From Setoptus koraiensis (taxonomy: Eukaryota; Arthropoda): a DNA stretch of 64,000 nucleotides. The stretch is taken from assembly GCA_048013815.1 (NCBI GenBank), contig CM106585.1:7068001-7132000 (forward strand), given 5' to 3'. Below are positions 12,856-25,506 of this stretch, in pieces. A program made the position numbers and the translations under genes. Within the stretch, counting starts at the first letter, position 1. Each line of letters starts with the position of its first letter. Below the pieces are notes generated by a model. The model had not been told where the DNA came from. It saw only the letters and a program-made list of their open reading frames with translations, and made no database searches.

Positions 12856-13680
12856 CAATGCGGATGATAATATTATATCACTGACATCACTGCGCCAGTG
12901 TGTTCGTGACCAAAAAATACTATATCAAATGTAATAATATTAATATTAGATTATTGTGTGCTCATATAATATTACATAATGTGACGATGATGATATAATA
13001 CGACAACAGCGGCGGCCTAATATGATGCGACATGTCGCCAGAGATAGTGTTGCGTAATAGTGTTTGCTCGCCAACCACTTGCGATGATGCACCTGGCGCC
13101 CGGCTGCCAATTGTGAGCTGCATCCCTTTCTATTACATAACAAAAGAACTATTGGAATTTTGCAACTTGCGACTTGACAACACAAACTGTCTTTACAATT
13201 TGTTAATGCTCGGCCAATATCCAGTAGTTAATACTCACATATAGGCAACTGCAATTGCGCCAGCCAGGCCAGCCGGCTGACGAGATGCCCGAGCCAGATA
13301 ATAAATAGTCGGCCCGTAGGCCTTTGTCGCAGCAGTCGGCTATTTTATGGGATATTATTTGTGGGGCCCACCGACTGGCCGGCCCCACATACAATACAAT
13401 ATAATGGCACAGCGGCTTGCCTGGTGCTAGTTCCGGTGACTCGGACGCGGGCTGGCCAATCGCAATCTCGGCCACTTCGGGCCCGCAAATCACAGCCTCT
13501 GACTCAGAGGGCGCTGTTAGTTGGTTAAGCTGGCCGGAGAGATATGATCTAACTGTGTGTGTTATTACGTAACAGTTTGCGTGCAGCGATATTGGCGATG
13601 CGGCCACAAAACGCCGCGCATCGCAAGCAATGGGCAACAGACACAAGGTCAAGTGTGTGAGTCACGACTTGTCCGAATTG

Positions 13681-13720
13681 GCCTCATCTGGCCTCATCTG
13701 GCCTCATCTGGCCTCATCTG
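13681..13720. repeat. Perfect 10-bp tandem repeat, 4 copies
   Basis: GCCTCATCTG is repeated four times exactly. The same word family recurs at 25,745 and 31,004-31,055. Confidence 0.9.
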
Positions 13721-14183
13721 ACGCCAGCCAGCACCAGCCTGCACCAGCCAGCAACTGTCCGGCGAGTGTCCGGCGAGTGTCTCAAGGGCGGCCCACTAGA
13801 GGACGCAGTGGCAGTGGCGCTGGCAGTGGCAGTTTGGATGGCCCCAGGATAACTGGCTGACTCGCTGATAAGGGCGCCACTGACAGTGGGACTGTCGACC
13901 GACAGAGTCACCGAAGTAGCCAGGCAGCCGCGCAAAGTGAAGTGGGCCCCATTTAGCTTTGGGCCAAACAAGCACTTAACGTCGCTGCAACTGTCAATAA
14001 TGCTCGCCTACTCGTGGTTACGTCATGTTGTTGTTGTTGTTGCTGTTGTTGTTGATGCTTCAATAATAGCGTGCCCATAACAGACCTGCACTCTCTGTAC
14101 TCTCACAACCACGGTATAACGGTATACACACACAGTATGACGCAAACATGCCCTTTAGTTGCGTCATAGTGCAACAAGACGGC

Positions 14184-14266
14184 ACTAGAGCCTCACTGGA
14201 GCCCCACTAGAGCCTCACTGGAGCCCCACTAGAGCCTCACTGGAGCCTCACTAGAGCGTCGCTAGA
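14184..14266. repeat. 11-bp minisatellite with an alternating two-type structure, about 7.5 copies
   Basis: Units ACTAGAGCCTC and ACTGGAGCCCC alternate, giving a higher-order 22-bp period that decays at the right end. Confidence 0.85.
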
Positions 14267-15005
14267 GGGACAGAGAGCCAGCAAAATCAAGCCAGTCAGT
14301 CAGCTGGCGATGGACGGGCACTCGCGAGATAAACAGGTATTGCCGGGCGAGGTACTGCCGGGGGCATTCGCCGGTGGCTGGCGAGCCAGCCAGCGATCTA
14401 TGCAAGTCCAGTCTTGTCGACAACGACAAGCGGCTCGCAGGCTCCATTTGTGCGGCGGGCCGGCAATCTCGGCGCGGTGTTCGCTTCATCACGGGCTCGG
14501 CACATTGATCACATCGTGCGGTTGCCGCTCGTGTATTTACACTGGCCGCTCAAATTGCTAGAATCGCGCGGATCCCGCTACAATTATCCGCTCACAGAGC
14601 CGCTACAATTATCGCTGAGCCAATAAGTTGTGCCAGTGCGTGTGTTATTCTTAGCCAGCGCCAACATCACACGCTCATGTGATCTGTTATGTAACAGATA
14701 AAACACACACACACCCACGATATGCCATGTAATGGAGCCACAAAACATGCTCGTGCTTGTTGACACGTTCGCTGCATAATAAATCGCTCGCTCGATTTTG
14801 ACGGCCGAAACAGCGTGTGTGCTCGCTTAGGCAATCAATTGCAAATATAAGCCCCCATTTCCAGCAAAAAATCATACCGAAACTCACTGGAGACGGCGTC
14901 GCAACGGCTATCATTTGTGAATATAACCGCACCAATAGATTTGCGATAGATATAAATGGATATCGGCTGATATGGATATTGATCGAACGATAATGGGCCC
15001 GTTCA

Positions 15006-15032
15006 AATTGATATCCATCATGGATATCAATT
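15006..15032. repeat. Hairpin with 13-bp perfect stem and a 1-nt spacer
   Basis: AATTGATATCCAT, one C, then the exact reverse complement. TGGATATC-like words also occur several times just upstream. Confidence 0.85.
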
Positions 15033-15162
15033 GGAAAGCGTCCATCCTGATACACACATCCGCCTACACTATCGCTTCTGGTTTCGGCTTGCAGTGTCGT
15101 TACTTTATTACTGCTGACACTGGGCTACTCGAAAAAGCCCAGATATCCCGGATACTCCGTGA

Positions 15163-15200
15163 GCCAGAAATCAGGCAATCAGTTGAGCCAGATTTCTGGC
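15163..15200. repeat. 10-bp inverted repeat
   Basis: GCCAGAAATC at 15163-15172 is matched by GATTTCTGGC at 15191-15200. Confidence 0.75.
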
Positions 15201-17704
15201 ACACGGACTTGTGTAATTCGCACATCGTTTCAGTTTATTCAGTTTATTGGCCGAAATCTCTCTTTGAGCCTCGCTCATATGTTCCAACCATCAAACCAAC
15301 ACCAAAAAATGATGCAATATCGCACGAAATTCGGGGATTTGTTGTGGGTATGCTACACTTGCACTTTGTATTTGCGCCGAGACGATATATTGGCGAGAAA
15401 AACTCTGTGAATCTCGGTCACATCAGCCAGCTTTTCAGCCGAAATCGACACGGATCAGACGGACCAGACCAACAGTTGGCCCCTCTTGACCTGATCTGTG
15501 CAGCGCAGCACAGAAAAATGGGGCCAGCTCGGGACTGGTGCTCGCGATTGAATTGTGTAGATTGTCTAAACTCGGGGAAAACTGCGTAATTGTGCGCGTC
15601 AATAATTGTGCCGCCGGTCAGTGTGCATAAAAAGTCAAGTGGGCACTTTTTTGAGTGATTCGAGCAGGTTTGCGAGGGGGCTTGATTGCGACAATTCAAT
15701 CTGCTCCTTGCTCGCTCCTCCGGCGCCCAAACGAACGCAACTTCACTTGGAATGTTTTGAGTGTTTTTGGGTTTTTGGTTACGAAAAACGGCAGGCCATT
15801 GTTGCGTCGCGAACACACAACAACTAATGCAATTACACTGGGCCCACTTTACATGTCACGAATTAGCATGGCTCACATTTGCAGTAGATGACCGGTTAAT
15901 TAGTTTAGTTGAGTTTTTTCATTCGTTAACAGATCGTGTGTCATCGCCGGGCTCTCAGACACACTAATTGGCTGATAGGGTGAACCTCTTTAGGGTGACA
16001 CACTCACATCGACGAGAAAATTGGGCACATTGATGCGATAAATCGCGGAAATAGATTTTATCCGTTCCGGAATTTTCGAGGCCACTGAGCTGATTGAATC
16101 ATTCATGCGGCGCATGTGCTCGCGCGTATGTGTAATGGTGGCAGGCGCACTAATTGAGAAATCGAGAGAATTTTGCTTGGTTTTTTGGCAAAAACGTGCG
16201 CGCTCATACAATGACAGACAGCGTGCGAGGCACGCATAAATTTATGCAAATTTCCATTGAAAAAAATGCATATTTCTTTCCAGAAAAGCTAGCTGCTGCA
16301 AGTAATATGATAATATTTCCTAGTTGGTTCAACCTGAATAAAAGCAAGCTTTTTCCGCGCGTAGAGGGCGCCGAGTATGCCGAAAACAGGCAATTCACCT
16401 GGCGATTTGAGCTCGAATAAACGTGTGACGGGCCGACGGCTGAACGGGGGCGCTCAGGTTGATAGTTGCCAGATTGCGGAGAGATAATTAGCGAGCGATA
16501 TATTGTCACTGATTGTGATCATCATTATGTGTATAACGGCGATATCAGTGATATGAAAAGGATGGCCGGGGTGGCCATTGGCACACAAGTGTGCGATATG
16601 ATGTACAACAGTATCAAATTGTCTAACATTGTCTAATTGGTGCGCCGTTGCACCAGCCAACCAATTAGGCCAAATAGACCGACGGGCTCGGCGGGCTTTA
16701 ATGGCGCCTATAAATGATCATTGATCAACTTGAGCATCGTGTTACATCATGCCGTGCTCGCTTCTGTTGGGTCGTGGACGGTGAGCGATCAATAGCGCAA
16801 CAGCAAAAAAGGGGCACCCATTACAGTGTATGTATAACAAGTATTGCCAATTGGGGCCAATCTCATCTATCGAGATGGCTCTATATTGGCTACATTGGCC
16901 CGTACGAGAACGTATCGGTACGTGGCGGCGCGGTATGTGAGCCAGCAACATTAGTAGTAGCGGGCCGACATTGCGACTTGCTGAAACCAGCGAGCACCGG
17001 CCCGAGTGGCCCGAGATGGAAAGGTCGCCGGCCAACTGTCTGACCGACCGACCGGCGAATCGACCGGCGGACCGACGGACCGACGGACCGAAATACGCTC
17101 AATACGCTGGCAACTTTTGCTTTATTTGCTTATTATTGGCGCACACTTCCGGTCAAGCTGGCAGCAGCAATAAGCTGCTGCAAGTGAAGTGTGCGCATTG
17201 GCGGATGAAAATGCCAACAGTGGCCAGCGACACAGCGGCTGGCCAGGGGTGCCCTTTCCGTCACTTTCGTCGGCTTCTCTCTGGGCCATCATTGGCTTTT
17301 CTTTTCTTTGTTCCATCAACTGTCGAAGTTATTATCTATCTATGTGCCGGCGTGCTCTCTGGCTGGCGAGCAGAGGCAGCCAATATATATCAGTGAGCAG
17401 CAGTGAGCAGCAGTGGCCACATCCAGTGGCGAGCTCGAGATAAATCCAGCGAGCGAGCCGTAGTTGTGGGGCGCGTTTTGTTGACCAACTGGCTGCAACT
17501 ATGCCACGCTCATTTCCATTAAATTCTCATCATTCTCTTCAAGTTCACTCCTGGGCGGCCCACTGTGGGGCCCGCTCTGTCGGAATTCAACTCGGCTGGA
17601 TGTAGCCGAGCAGCAACAGCCGGGCAGTTGCTAGTTGCACTAGTTTTGAGTTGCAGCTCTCTGCTCTATTTAACAAAATATAATATATAACATAATATAA
17701 TATC

Positions 17705-17728
17705 TGGCTGGCTGGCTGGCTGGCTGGC
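17705..17728. repeat. (TGGC)n microsatellite
   Basis: Six tandem TGGC/CTGG units. Confidence 0.8.
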
Positions 17729-17898
17729 ACCATTACGCTCAAGTTGCCAGCTGGCAAGTTCAATTTGTTTGTCGCACAGTGGCGGCCCTTAATCTGTTCT
17801 TTTCTTCTCTCTCCTTTTCTCTCTGGCCCCAATTCCATTCTCTGTTGTGTTCTTTTCTTTTCATTTTTTACTCTCGACAAAAACCAACAAGACGACCG

Positions 17899-17961
17899 TG
17901 ATGATGATGATGATGACGATGATGACGATGATGATGATTGTGATGGTGATGGTGATGGTGA
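17899..17961. repeat. GAT/GAC/GGT triplet and hexamer array
   Basis: GATGAT units pass into TGATGG units. The poly-Asp frame over it is a translation of the repeat. Confidence 0.8.
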
Positions 17962-18498
17962 TCAAACAAGCCAACATGACGCAACTTGTTAGCATCGCCA
18001 ACAATGCAATGCTCACAACAACTCGGCAACTGGTCAGTGTGTGATAGTTATTTTTGACAAAGGTATAATATAAAAATAAATTATTACCAGCCACGGACAG
18101 CGCATCAACAGGAAGCGTCGCGTCGTTTATTGTCATGTTGCTTGGTCGAGTTTAATTGACGTCAACAACATCCATTATTAGCCGGCTCGCTTGTAACTAA
18201 ACTAAAACTCGACTAAAAACTGCACTTACATTAGCGATTACATGGAAGCGATATTATATATTACATATAAACCCAAACGATATCATCGCCCTCTATAGGC
18301 GAAAAGAGAGCGACACAGGGGGCCGATATTAAGAGACTGCCGGCCTGATAAACGGCCAACAAATAACAAGGGCCCTTATGTGATGTGATGATGATCGCAT
18401 TATATATTTGATACTATCTGTCATGTCGTGTTGCCGATGCCCGGCCAACCTTTGCTCTCTCTGCTCGCTCGCACTCTGTCGGTCGGCCGGCCAACTAT

Positions 18499-18560
18499 CT
18501 GGACACGACCAACTGGACACGACCAACTGGACACGACCAACTGGACACGACCAACTGGAC
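18499..18560. repeat. 14-bp minisatellite, about 4.4 copies
   Basis: CTGGACACGACCAA is repeated four times exactly and followed by a partial unit. Confidence 0.9.
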
Positions 18561-18580
18561 AAAAGTCACATCATTCAACG

Positions 18581-18630
18581 ATTTGCGACAATTTGCGACG
18601 ATTTGCGACAATTTGCCACAATTTGGCCCG
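18581..18630. repeat. 10-bp tandem repeat, about 5 copies
   Basis: ATTTGCGACA repeats with single-base variants and begins about 20 bp after the 14-bp minisatellite. Confidence 0.8.
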
Positions 18631-19824
18631 AATTTGTCTAGCCAGGCGAAGCGCTTGTGAAACGAGCTTGTTGTTTATTCAACGATTCAATTGACGTCTA
18701 GCCACGGTGAGCATATGGCCGCTTGGTGGCCAGCATATTCAATGTATGCTCGCCGTGGGGCCGCTGGATATTTGCCGACGAGCGCTTGGCGTTTCTTTGG
18801 AACGCGCGGGCTCATTGTTGGCTGACGCGATTAGCTCGCTTGAACAACAAATTGCCCGCGACTCTCAACTCGTAATTACTCGTAATTGTTCGCCCTAATT
18901 TCGTGCCCTACTCCCCCGCACCAGGCCGCCAGGCTGACCTTTGGACGCGCGTTTGCAGCGAATGCCACCAGGCAACTAGTTGCTTGTGCCCCTGCAACCG
19001 GAAATGACTGCTCATTCTCAGATGAAATGAAATTGCTTCAATGCAGCCAAGGTTTTATGTTGGCCTAATTTTGATGCACGGGCCTCGGGATTGCGCATTT
19101 CAGCGCGGTTGTTTGCACCGTCAATTGTCGGCCTTCTCAAGCTTATAATCTCAGCGCGCGTTCTCGGGCGACTTGTACACGATCAACGATGACGACCACG
19201 GACATGAGAGGCGAGCACGAGAATGAATCATAGCGGCCTGTTTGTTTGCAGCCAGCCAGCCAGCCAGCTAGCTGCAATTGTAACGGGCCCATGGGCTGCT
19301 GCTGCTGTTGGCAAGCTCTTGGCTGTGCGCTCGAATTAATCCATCATTTATCGGTCTAGCTGCGCCGCTTAATCGCTATCTGATCAGTGTTCACATTAGG
19401 CAAACACACCTGACTGGCTAGTCAAACAAGCAAGCAAACAACACAGACAGGTAAACAGACAAACAAACACACGGGGCTCCCGGCGAGCGTTTGACGAGTA
19501 AGCTCTTAAGCTGGCCGGGCCGCCGGCAGCGGCCAGCAACTGTGACGACCGGCCCGCGGTCGATGATAAATAATTATGGGCGCCGGAGGATCGCGCGCCA
19601 GATCTGACGGCAACCAACCGCCAGACAGCACTGGCCTGACCGGCCGGCTGCTGAGTATTCTGGGGATGCTTGTCGGGATGCCGGGCTGTTGGCGGGCCCA
19701 CCGGCAGGCTAGTTGGCCAATGGCAAACATTGCGAATGCGCTGGGCCCCGTCGCGCGGTGCGGATCAAGTGTCAGGCGAGCTTATTGCTCGCTCCGACAC
19801 AGTATGACGACGCTAGATGGCAGC

Positions 19825-19890
19825 GGGTCGCTCGGGTCGCTCGGGTCGCTCGGGTCGCTCGGGTCGCTCGGGTCGCTCGGGTTGCTCGGG
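19825..19890. repeat. 9-bp minisatellite, about 7 copies
   Basis: GGGTCGCTC is repeated with almost no divergence, so the array looks recently expanded. Confidence 0.9.
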
Positions 19891-19972
19891 TAAGATCGCG
19901 CCACGGGCATATTTTTCAACTTGCGAGGACTCTCGTGTTAACTAACGACGTCAGATGAGGCGTCGACAGGCG

Positions 19973-20009
19973 AGAGATAAAGGGCTCAGTGTGGCGGCCC
20001 TTTATCTCT
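19973..20009. repeat. Hairpin with 13-bp perfect stem
   Basis: AGAGATAAAGGGC and GCCCTTTATCTCT flank an 11-nt loop. An imperfect second hairpin (CCTCGAGTCGAGATA type) follows directly. Confidence 0.85.
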
Positions 20010-20833
20010 GTCGCCTCGAGTCGAGATACATATCAAATACATGTAAGGATATCTCAAGTCGAGGGTCGCATCACCGGCAGTGCCCATCGCCGATGAGTCA
20101 TCGCCGGTGAGATGTGGCGATAAATGGATTGATTGTTGTCGCGTTGCCGGCCAATCTTGTTTGATACACAACGGCTGACAATTGGGCTGACAAGTGAAAA
20201 ATAATGATAATTAAACGTCAAATGTCACACTGGGCGCCGTGCCTGACGGCTATCAGCTGTCGTTGGGTTGACCGGCAATGGGCGCAATTGAGGGGGCCGG
20301 CAACGACGCTTGTCGAAGTGTCGAATCTGTCGCTCGGCATGTGCCTAGCGATCTAGCCAAATTGACGAGCGTTGGGCAAAATTGTGCAAAAGCGAAATTG
20401 TCGCCAACTGGCTGGCGACACACGACAGTGAGTCGGCGATTGTGCAATCGTAAAGTGTTTAACGTGGATCATTTTACCAGCCGCTCTCCGGCGCGATTTG
20501 TACGCCAACAACAGCGTGTTGGCGCTTGGCAAATACTACCAATGCCAACTACAGATATGACGACAATGTCGCGACGACACGACGCAAATCGCGACTCTAG
20601 CGGCCAGCCAATTAAGGCGTCGCTGGCGCTGGCAAGACCGTCGACGGTGCCTATGCAAGATAAATAAAAAATAATACGGCTCAAGTTGTCTGTGTGTCGA
20701 CGACGGCGACGGGTTTGCAATTTAATGGTTGCAAGTTGCAACGCGCCAATGTGCGCCAATGTAGATACTTTATTATAAATGCAAATCCTAGATAGAATAT
20801 CCGTTAGGGGTCCAGTTGCCCGCAAGGCATGCG

Positions 20834-20887
20834 ACGACAACATGCGCTCGTGGAGACGCCACGACAACATGCACTCGTGGAGACGAC
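20834..20887. repeat. 27-bp tandem duplication
   Basis: Two head-to-tail copies beginning ACGACAACATGC differ at two positions. Confidence 0.8.
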
Positions 20888-21256
20888 ACACACAAGCGGG
20901 CCGACACGGGGCCCCAACCGACATGTAAATTTCACGTGCCAATGCCGACTGCTCGGTCTGTGTGTCTCTGTCGATTGCATCATTTCGGCGATCATTGCGC
21001 CGAGCACATGCAGATTATAGAATTAGTTGGCTAAGCGGCTCGATCTCGACGGCACGAGCTTAGCTCGTCATTGTTGTTGCTGCTGGCGCGTGGTTTCAGG
21101 AGCCGGCAGCAGCAGCAGCAGAAATTCAATCTGGACGCGCAGCCAATCAAACTGCCGACTGTGGCGCCCCCACCCCCTCTCGACGACACTAATTGTTTTG
21201 TCGTCGTGCGTGTGCGTGTGCCACAAATATATAAAGTGTGCATATAAAGCGCGCAA

Positions 21257-21304
21257 AAAGGGTTGCAATGGGAGAGCGCATAAAGGGTTGCAATGGGAGA
21301 GCGA
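21257..21304. repeat. 24-bp tandem duplication
   Basis: Two copies of a unit containing AAGGGTTGCAATGGGAGAGC lie head to tail. Confidence 0.75.
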
Positions 21305-21810
21305 CTGGCAGTCGGCAGTGCCCAACACTAAGAGCGAGGGAGCGACGGAGAGGCCCAAGATTTAATCGGTTCGCGCAAGAAGCAAATTAAATGTCACCGG
21401 CGTTGAATTTGAATGGCCCGTCGAAATGGCACGTGCACACCCAGTCGCACTCAATCGAGTTGGCTCAATGGGGCCCGAGCGGCTGGGCGCAGCCGGCAGC
21501 TCAATAGACCCGGCGGCCCTATCATGGCCAGTGGTGGATATGGCGACAGTGAGCCGGCAATCAAATCTAGTGTCGGTGCCAACTGTCACCGGCGCCCTGG
21601 CCACCAGTGTCTTGACACAATTATGCAGATTGTTCAATTGTTGTACATTGTTGTCGGGTAGCGTGAAAATTGAATAGCTCTCTCTATTGAACGCGCCAGT
21701 AATGAAATTTGCTCCCGCGCTGCCGCAGCCCGCAGCCCGCACTCCGCACCCGTTGCCGGCCCCGCCCAAACGCTAACCTGCTGCTGCCGCCTCTGGCCGG
21801 CGCCAAAATT

Positions 21811-21887
21811 GCGCCCGAAACGCGCCCGAAATGCGCTCGAAATGCGCCCGGATCGCGCCCGGATCGCGCCCGAATCGCGCCCGAGCT
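21811..21887. repeat. 11-bp minisatellite, 7 copies
   Basis: GCGCCCGAAAC-type units with variation at the last three positions run without a break. Confidence 0.85.
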
Positions 21888-22272
21888 GTGCCCAAATTGG
21901 GGCTCCGCCGGCGCGCACACAAATCAAATATGCGCACAGACCAGGCCAGAGATATTGCAACTAGATAAGATAAATAAGAGACAATCCGCGCACGTTAATG
22001 TATGCAAGCGCAACACTTGCGCCCGTCGCCAGTCACCAAATCTAATGATTCGGGCCCCGCTGGCCGCCAGCTGGCCAGACCGGACCCGCCGGCCCGCTGG
22101 CCGGCCGAACCGGATCTGGGCTCGTGCCGCTTTGGCGCTGGCCCGGCGACCCAGCGATGTCATGCCTGTTTAGTTGGCGCTGCAGCTCGCTAATAATGAC
22201 GCCATTTAGCACACTCGCACACGTGTTGGCCCGGCCGAATATCCGCGCGGGCCCCATACATGGCTCATGCAT

Positions 22273-22293
22273 GGCTCGTGCATGGCACGAGCC
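22273..22293. repeat. Hairpin with 9-bp perfect stem
   Basis: GGCTCGTGC, a 3-nt ATG loop, then GCACGAGCC. It is embedded in a short ATGGCTC repeat. Confidence 0.75.
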
Positions 22294-22658
22294 AGCCAAA
22301 TGGCTATATCTGGCCGCTCGCACTGGCTGCAGTAATTGCCGGCCCGGCAAGCCGATAGGTGGGCGCATCTGCAATCTGGCGGCTTGCAGCGCGCATTTTA
22401 TCCGGGGGCCGCGCACCACGACTAACTGTAATTGTGTGCGTTGTTGTCGCAGCCAGCGGACGGCAAGCGAGCACAACATGGTCGCTTGGGCGTACAAACA
22501 ACCGTTGTGTGGATATGGCGCGCAACGGATATTCGCGCATCATTGCACCCCTGGCCATGCTGCCAGCTAACTGGCAAACTCGCGCCCGTCTAGACATGAT
22601 CAATTGTTCAATTGTTTCTCGGGCTCCCCCGCGAGCCGCGCCACTCTGCCCGAGTCTG

Positions 22659-22706
22659 TCGGGCCAAGTCTGTCGGCGCTCGTCGGGCCAAGTCTGTCGG
22701 CGCGCT
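22659..22706. repeat. 24-bp tandem duplication
   Basis: TCGGGCCAAGTCTGTCGGCG with flanking bases is present twice head to tail. Confidence 0.75.
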
Positions 22707-25446
22707 CGTCGGCGGCCGCGCCAATTTTCTGCGCTCGGACAGCGCCCTCTTGGGCAGCATCTCGCGCTCTCGTGCACCTAGGGGCGTTCGCGCACCGCCA
22801 GCTCGAGTATCTGGGCCGATATCTCGGCAAGCGCACGCGGACCAGATTTGACGTAAAGGCAGGCGTCTGGCACAGATTGGTCCGGCGAGCAATAGCGCCC
22901 AGCCAAGTGTGGGGCCCCGTGCGAGGCCCGCTCACACGAACCACACAAGAGATATGCGTCACCGTGGAACGCGCGCAGCGCGTCTTGCCGGCCCCGCGAA
23001 ACAGCGGCCAGGTGCGGCCATCGGGCGGCGGGTTACGCGGCCTACGGACGACCTCGGCAGTTTTGGATTTTTTTTTCTGCTGGGCGCACTATTTTTCGCA
23101 ACGGCCCCCTGGCCCCTCGTGTCGAGTCATTGTTATATGTTGCCGTTGCTGTTGCCGTCGCGAACAACACTCGCACACTCGAATGCCTTAGGTAATTTCC
23201 AAAATCATTCTTTATTCATGCTAATGTCCCTCAGCAGCACCAGCTAAATAAGCTCGCGAAACTTGATGCGCTCGCCGAGGCGCGTTTCCGCTGGCGCGGG
23301 CGTTCATTAGGCCCGATCTCCGCCCGCTCGATCACAAATAACAATGACTCGTCGACACAAGCCAACCGCGACGCAGCCATACGCAGCCAGCATTGGGGCC
23401 CCATAGCGACACCCTTGATCGCGAATCGCGATTCTCGATCTTGTTGAGCGCGCCAAGCCGTTGCTAAGAAAACGACGGGCCAAGCGAAAAATTGCTTGGA
23501 CACATTTTTGCCTGAATGAATGAAAAAAAAAAAGCATAATACATATATCATTCGACAAAACAACAACATGGGGCCAAAAAGATGAGGCCCCTCGTGTATT
23601 TATCTTGTCTCGTGTGTTAAAACTCGAAGCGCGCTTGCCAGCACAAACAAAAACTCAACTCGCCACTCGCAACCTGCAACTCAAAACAAACCAACCCACT
23701 GGTTAGCTCGACTTAGATAGTGCTGCGCTGGCTTTTGCGAATCATTTAGATTTATGTCTATTATTCGGCCTCCCACCTTCGATGCGCGTATCTCGTGCTG
23801 TGCAATCCGACGACACAAGTCTAGACAAAAATAATGCCAAAACGGTGCCTTTTGAAGGTATCAGCGCCCCCTCGCCAACTGTGCTAACGATCCCAATTTT
23901 TATATGTAAATCGTATCGCCATATTCGTCTACCATATATACCAATGTTGCCAAAATTGGCCAGCCAGCAAACCAATCTCTGGCGAGTTGCCCGCTATCCA
24001 TGGCTTTTTTTATTGTTTGCACAAGCACTGATCTCGGTCAATATCCCACTCAAATCAATCCAATTGTCTGAGGCTCACAACGCGGTGCCTACCCTCGAAT
24101 GAAATGGCAGTCATTCTTTTTCAGCATTTTTCGGCGCTCTCTGGTATTTCTGGCATCATCGTAGCCATGGCCGGTGGACAATGTTATACTATGTTGCACC
24201 AGACAATGACAGTGACGGTCATATTTGGAGAAAGAAATTTGCTGTGAGAAAACGCAGCAAATTCATCCGTACAATTCATCTGCAATATTGATGAAGAGGC
24301 TTTTTCAGGCTTTGACCCGACCAGATCACTATCATGACTCGCTTTTGGGCGCTCGTCAGTGTGCCGAAATGTTTTGATCTGATTTGTGGCCACAAATATC
24401 GCGCCAACACCCTTCGCGATGTCCAGCACACATGGCAGTATTTTTGCCAGGAAAAATCTCTTTGCGGGCACCCCTTTTTACGAAATACATACATTGCGAC
24501 ATAAATGTACACAGTTATATTTGGCCATTTATCGCGAAAAATCAGTGATTGGTGAGGGCGAAAAAACGTGGCCAGCACTTGTTTGGAAATGGATTTTTTG
24601 CATCTGCAGCGATCTGCGACCAACTCGACGATCTTTCACTTATTTTTCACCCTATTTATCTCCACGACGAGGCGACATCTCGGTCCGCGTGCAACTTGCA
24701 GTGACCAACCAACTGTCGATAGATGGAGAGTAAGTTTCCACGGTATGGAAACTTTCTAAAACGCTTTCGCTGTGAACAACGTCAGACACAAAGCGCCGAA
24801 AGAGGCGCTAGATAACGAGTTGGAAAAGTCGAGCCCGAGAAATTGAGCTCAAATTCAGAGGCCCGTCTCACTGGCGAACAGGGGCCTCAGAAATTAGCGA
24901 GCTGACCGATAGTTGTGTCTGTCAGCTTGCAACTGGCGGATGGAGCGACGTTGCACGCTTGATTGCTTAATCGCGCAAACAAAAAGTTGATCTTAATTGA
25001 CCTTGAGCCAGAGTTTTTGTCGACCGGACCGGACCCAAGCCCGGGAATATTTCGCATAGACACACTGGCTCGGTTGTTATCTGATTATTGGCACTGTGTG
25101 TCCTCGACACTAGCGCGATTGTCACTGATAAGAGCGAGAGCGAGAGAGAGCGAGATGTCAATTGTGACTATCATACAAAACTATGATAATCACTGGTTGG
25201 ACCTGACGCCATTCGCGACTCGCACACAGTTGCGCCATCGTTTGTCAAAACTGTTTTGGCCCAGTTTATTGGGGCCCCCCTTTTATAGCCAGCTAAGTGG
25301 ATTGTTCTGTTTTTCGCTGTTTGTGTCGGCCCGGCCGTTGTTGTGTCTGTCGTGGTTGTTATGGTTGTTGTTGCTGTTGTTGTCGTCGCCGGATCATCCG
25401 GCAACAAGCTGGGACTGGTTGATTGGTGCCTGCTCCGACCACGACG

Positions 25447-25506
25447 CCCTCCGACGAGCCCTCCGACGAGCCCTCCGACGAGCCCTCCAACGAGCTATCC
25501 GACGAT
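25447..25506. repeat. 12-bp minisatellite, about 4.5 copies
   Basis: CCCTCCGACGAG is repeated and decays at the right end. The Arg-rich minus-strand frame here is a translation of it. Confidence 0.85.

Larger units (their letters stand above)
14301..18480. other. Mixed region, AT-richer between about 14,700 and 16,500
   Basis: A 205-codon frame at 14972-15589 is the longest, but it has no recognisable domain and includes several inverted repeats, so I do not call it. The 14,700-16,500 part lacks the GGCC words typical of its surroundings and could be an old mobile-element relic, but I found no terminal repeats or transposase. Small TGGC and GAT/GGT arrays lie at 17705-17728 and 17899-17961. 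Confidence 0.4.

Noticed and set aside
14972..15589. 205-codon plus-strand frame
   Set aside because: It has no recognisable domain, contains inverted repeats and lies in DNA without other coding signs. I could not support it as a gene.
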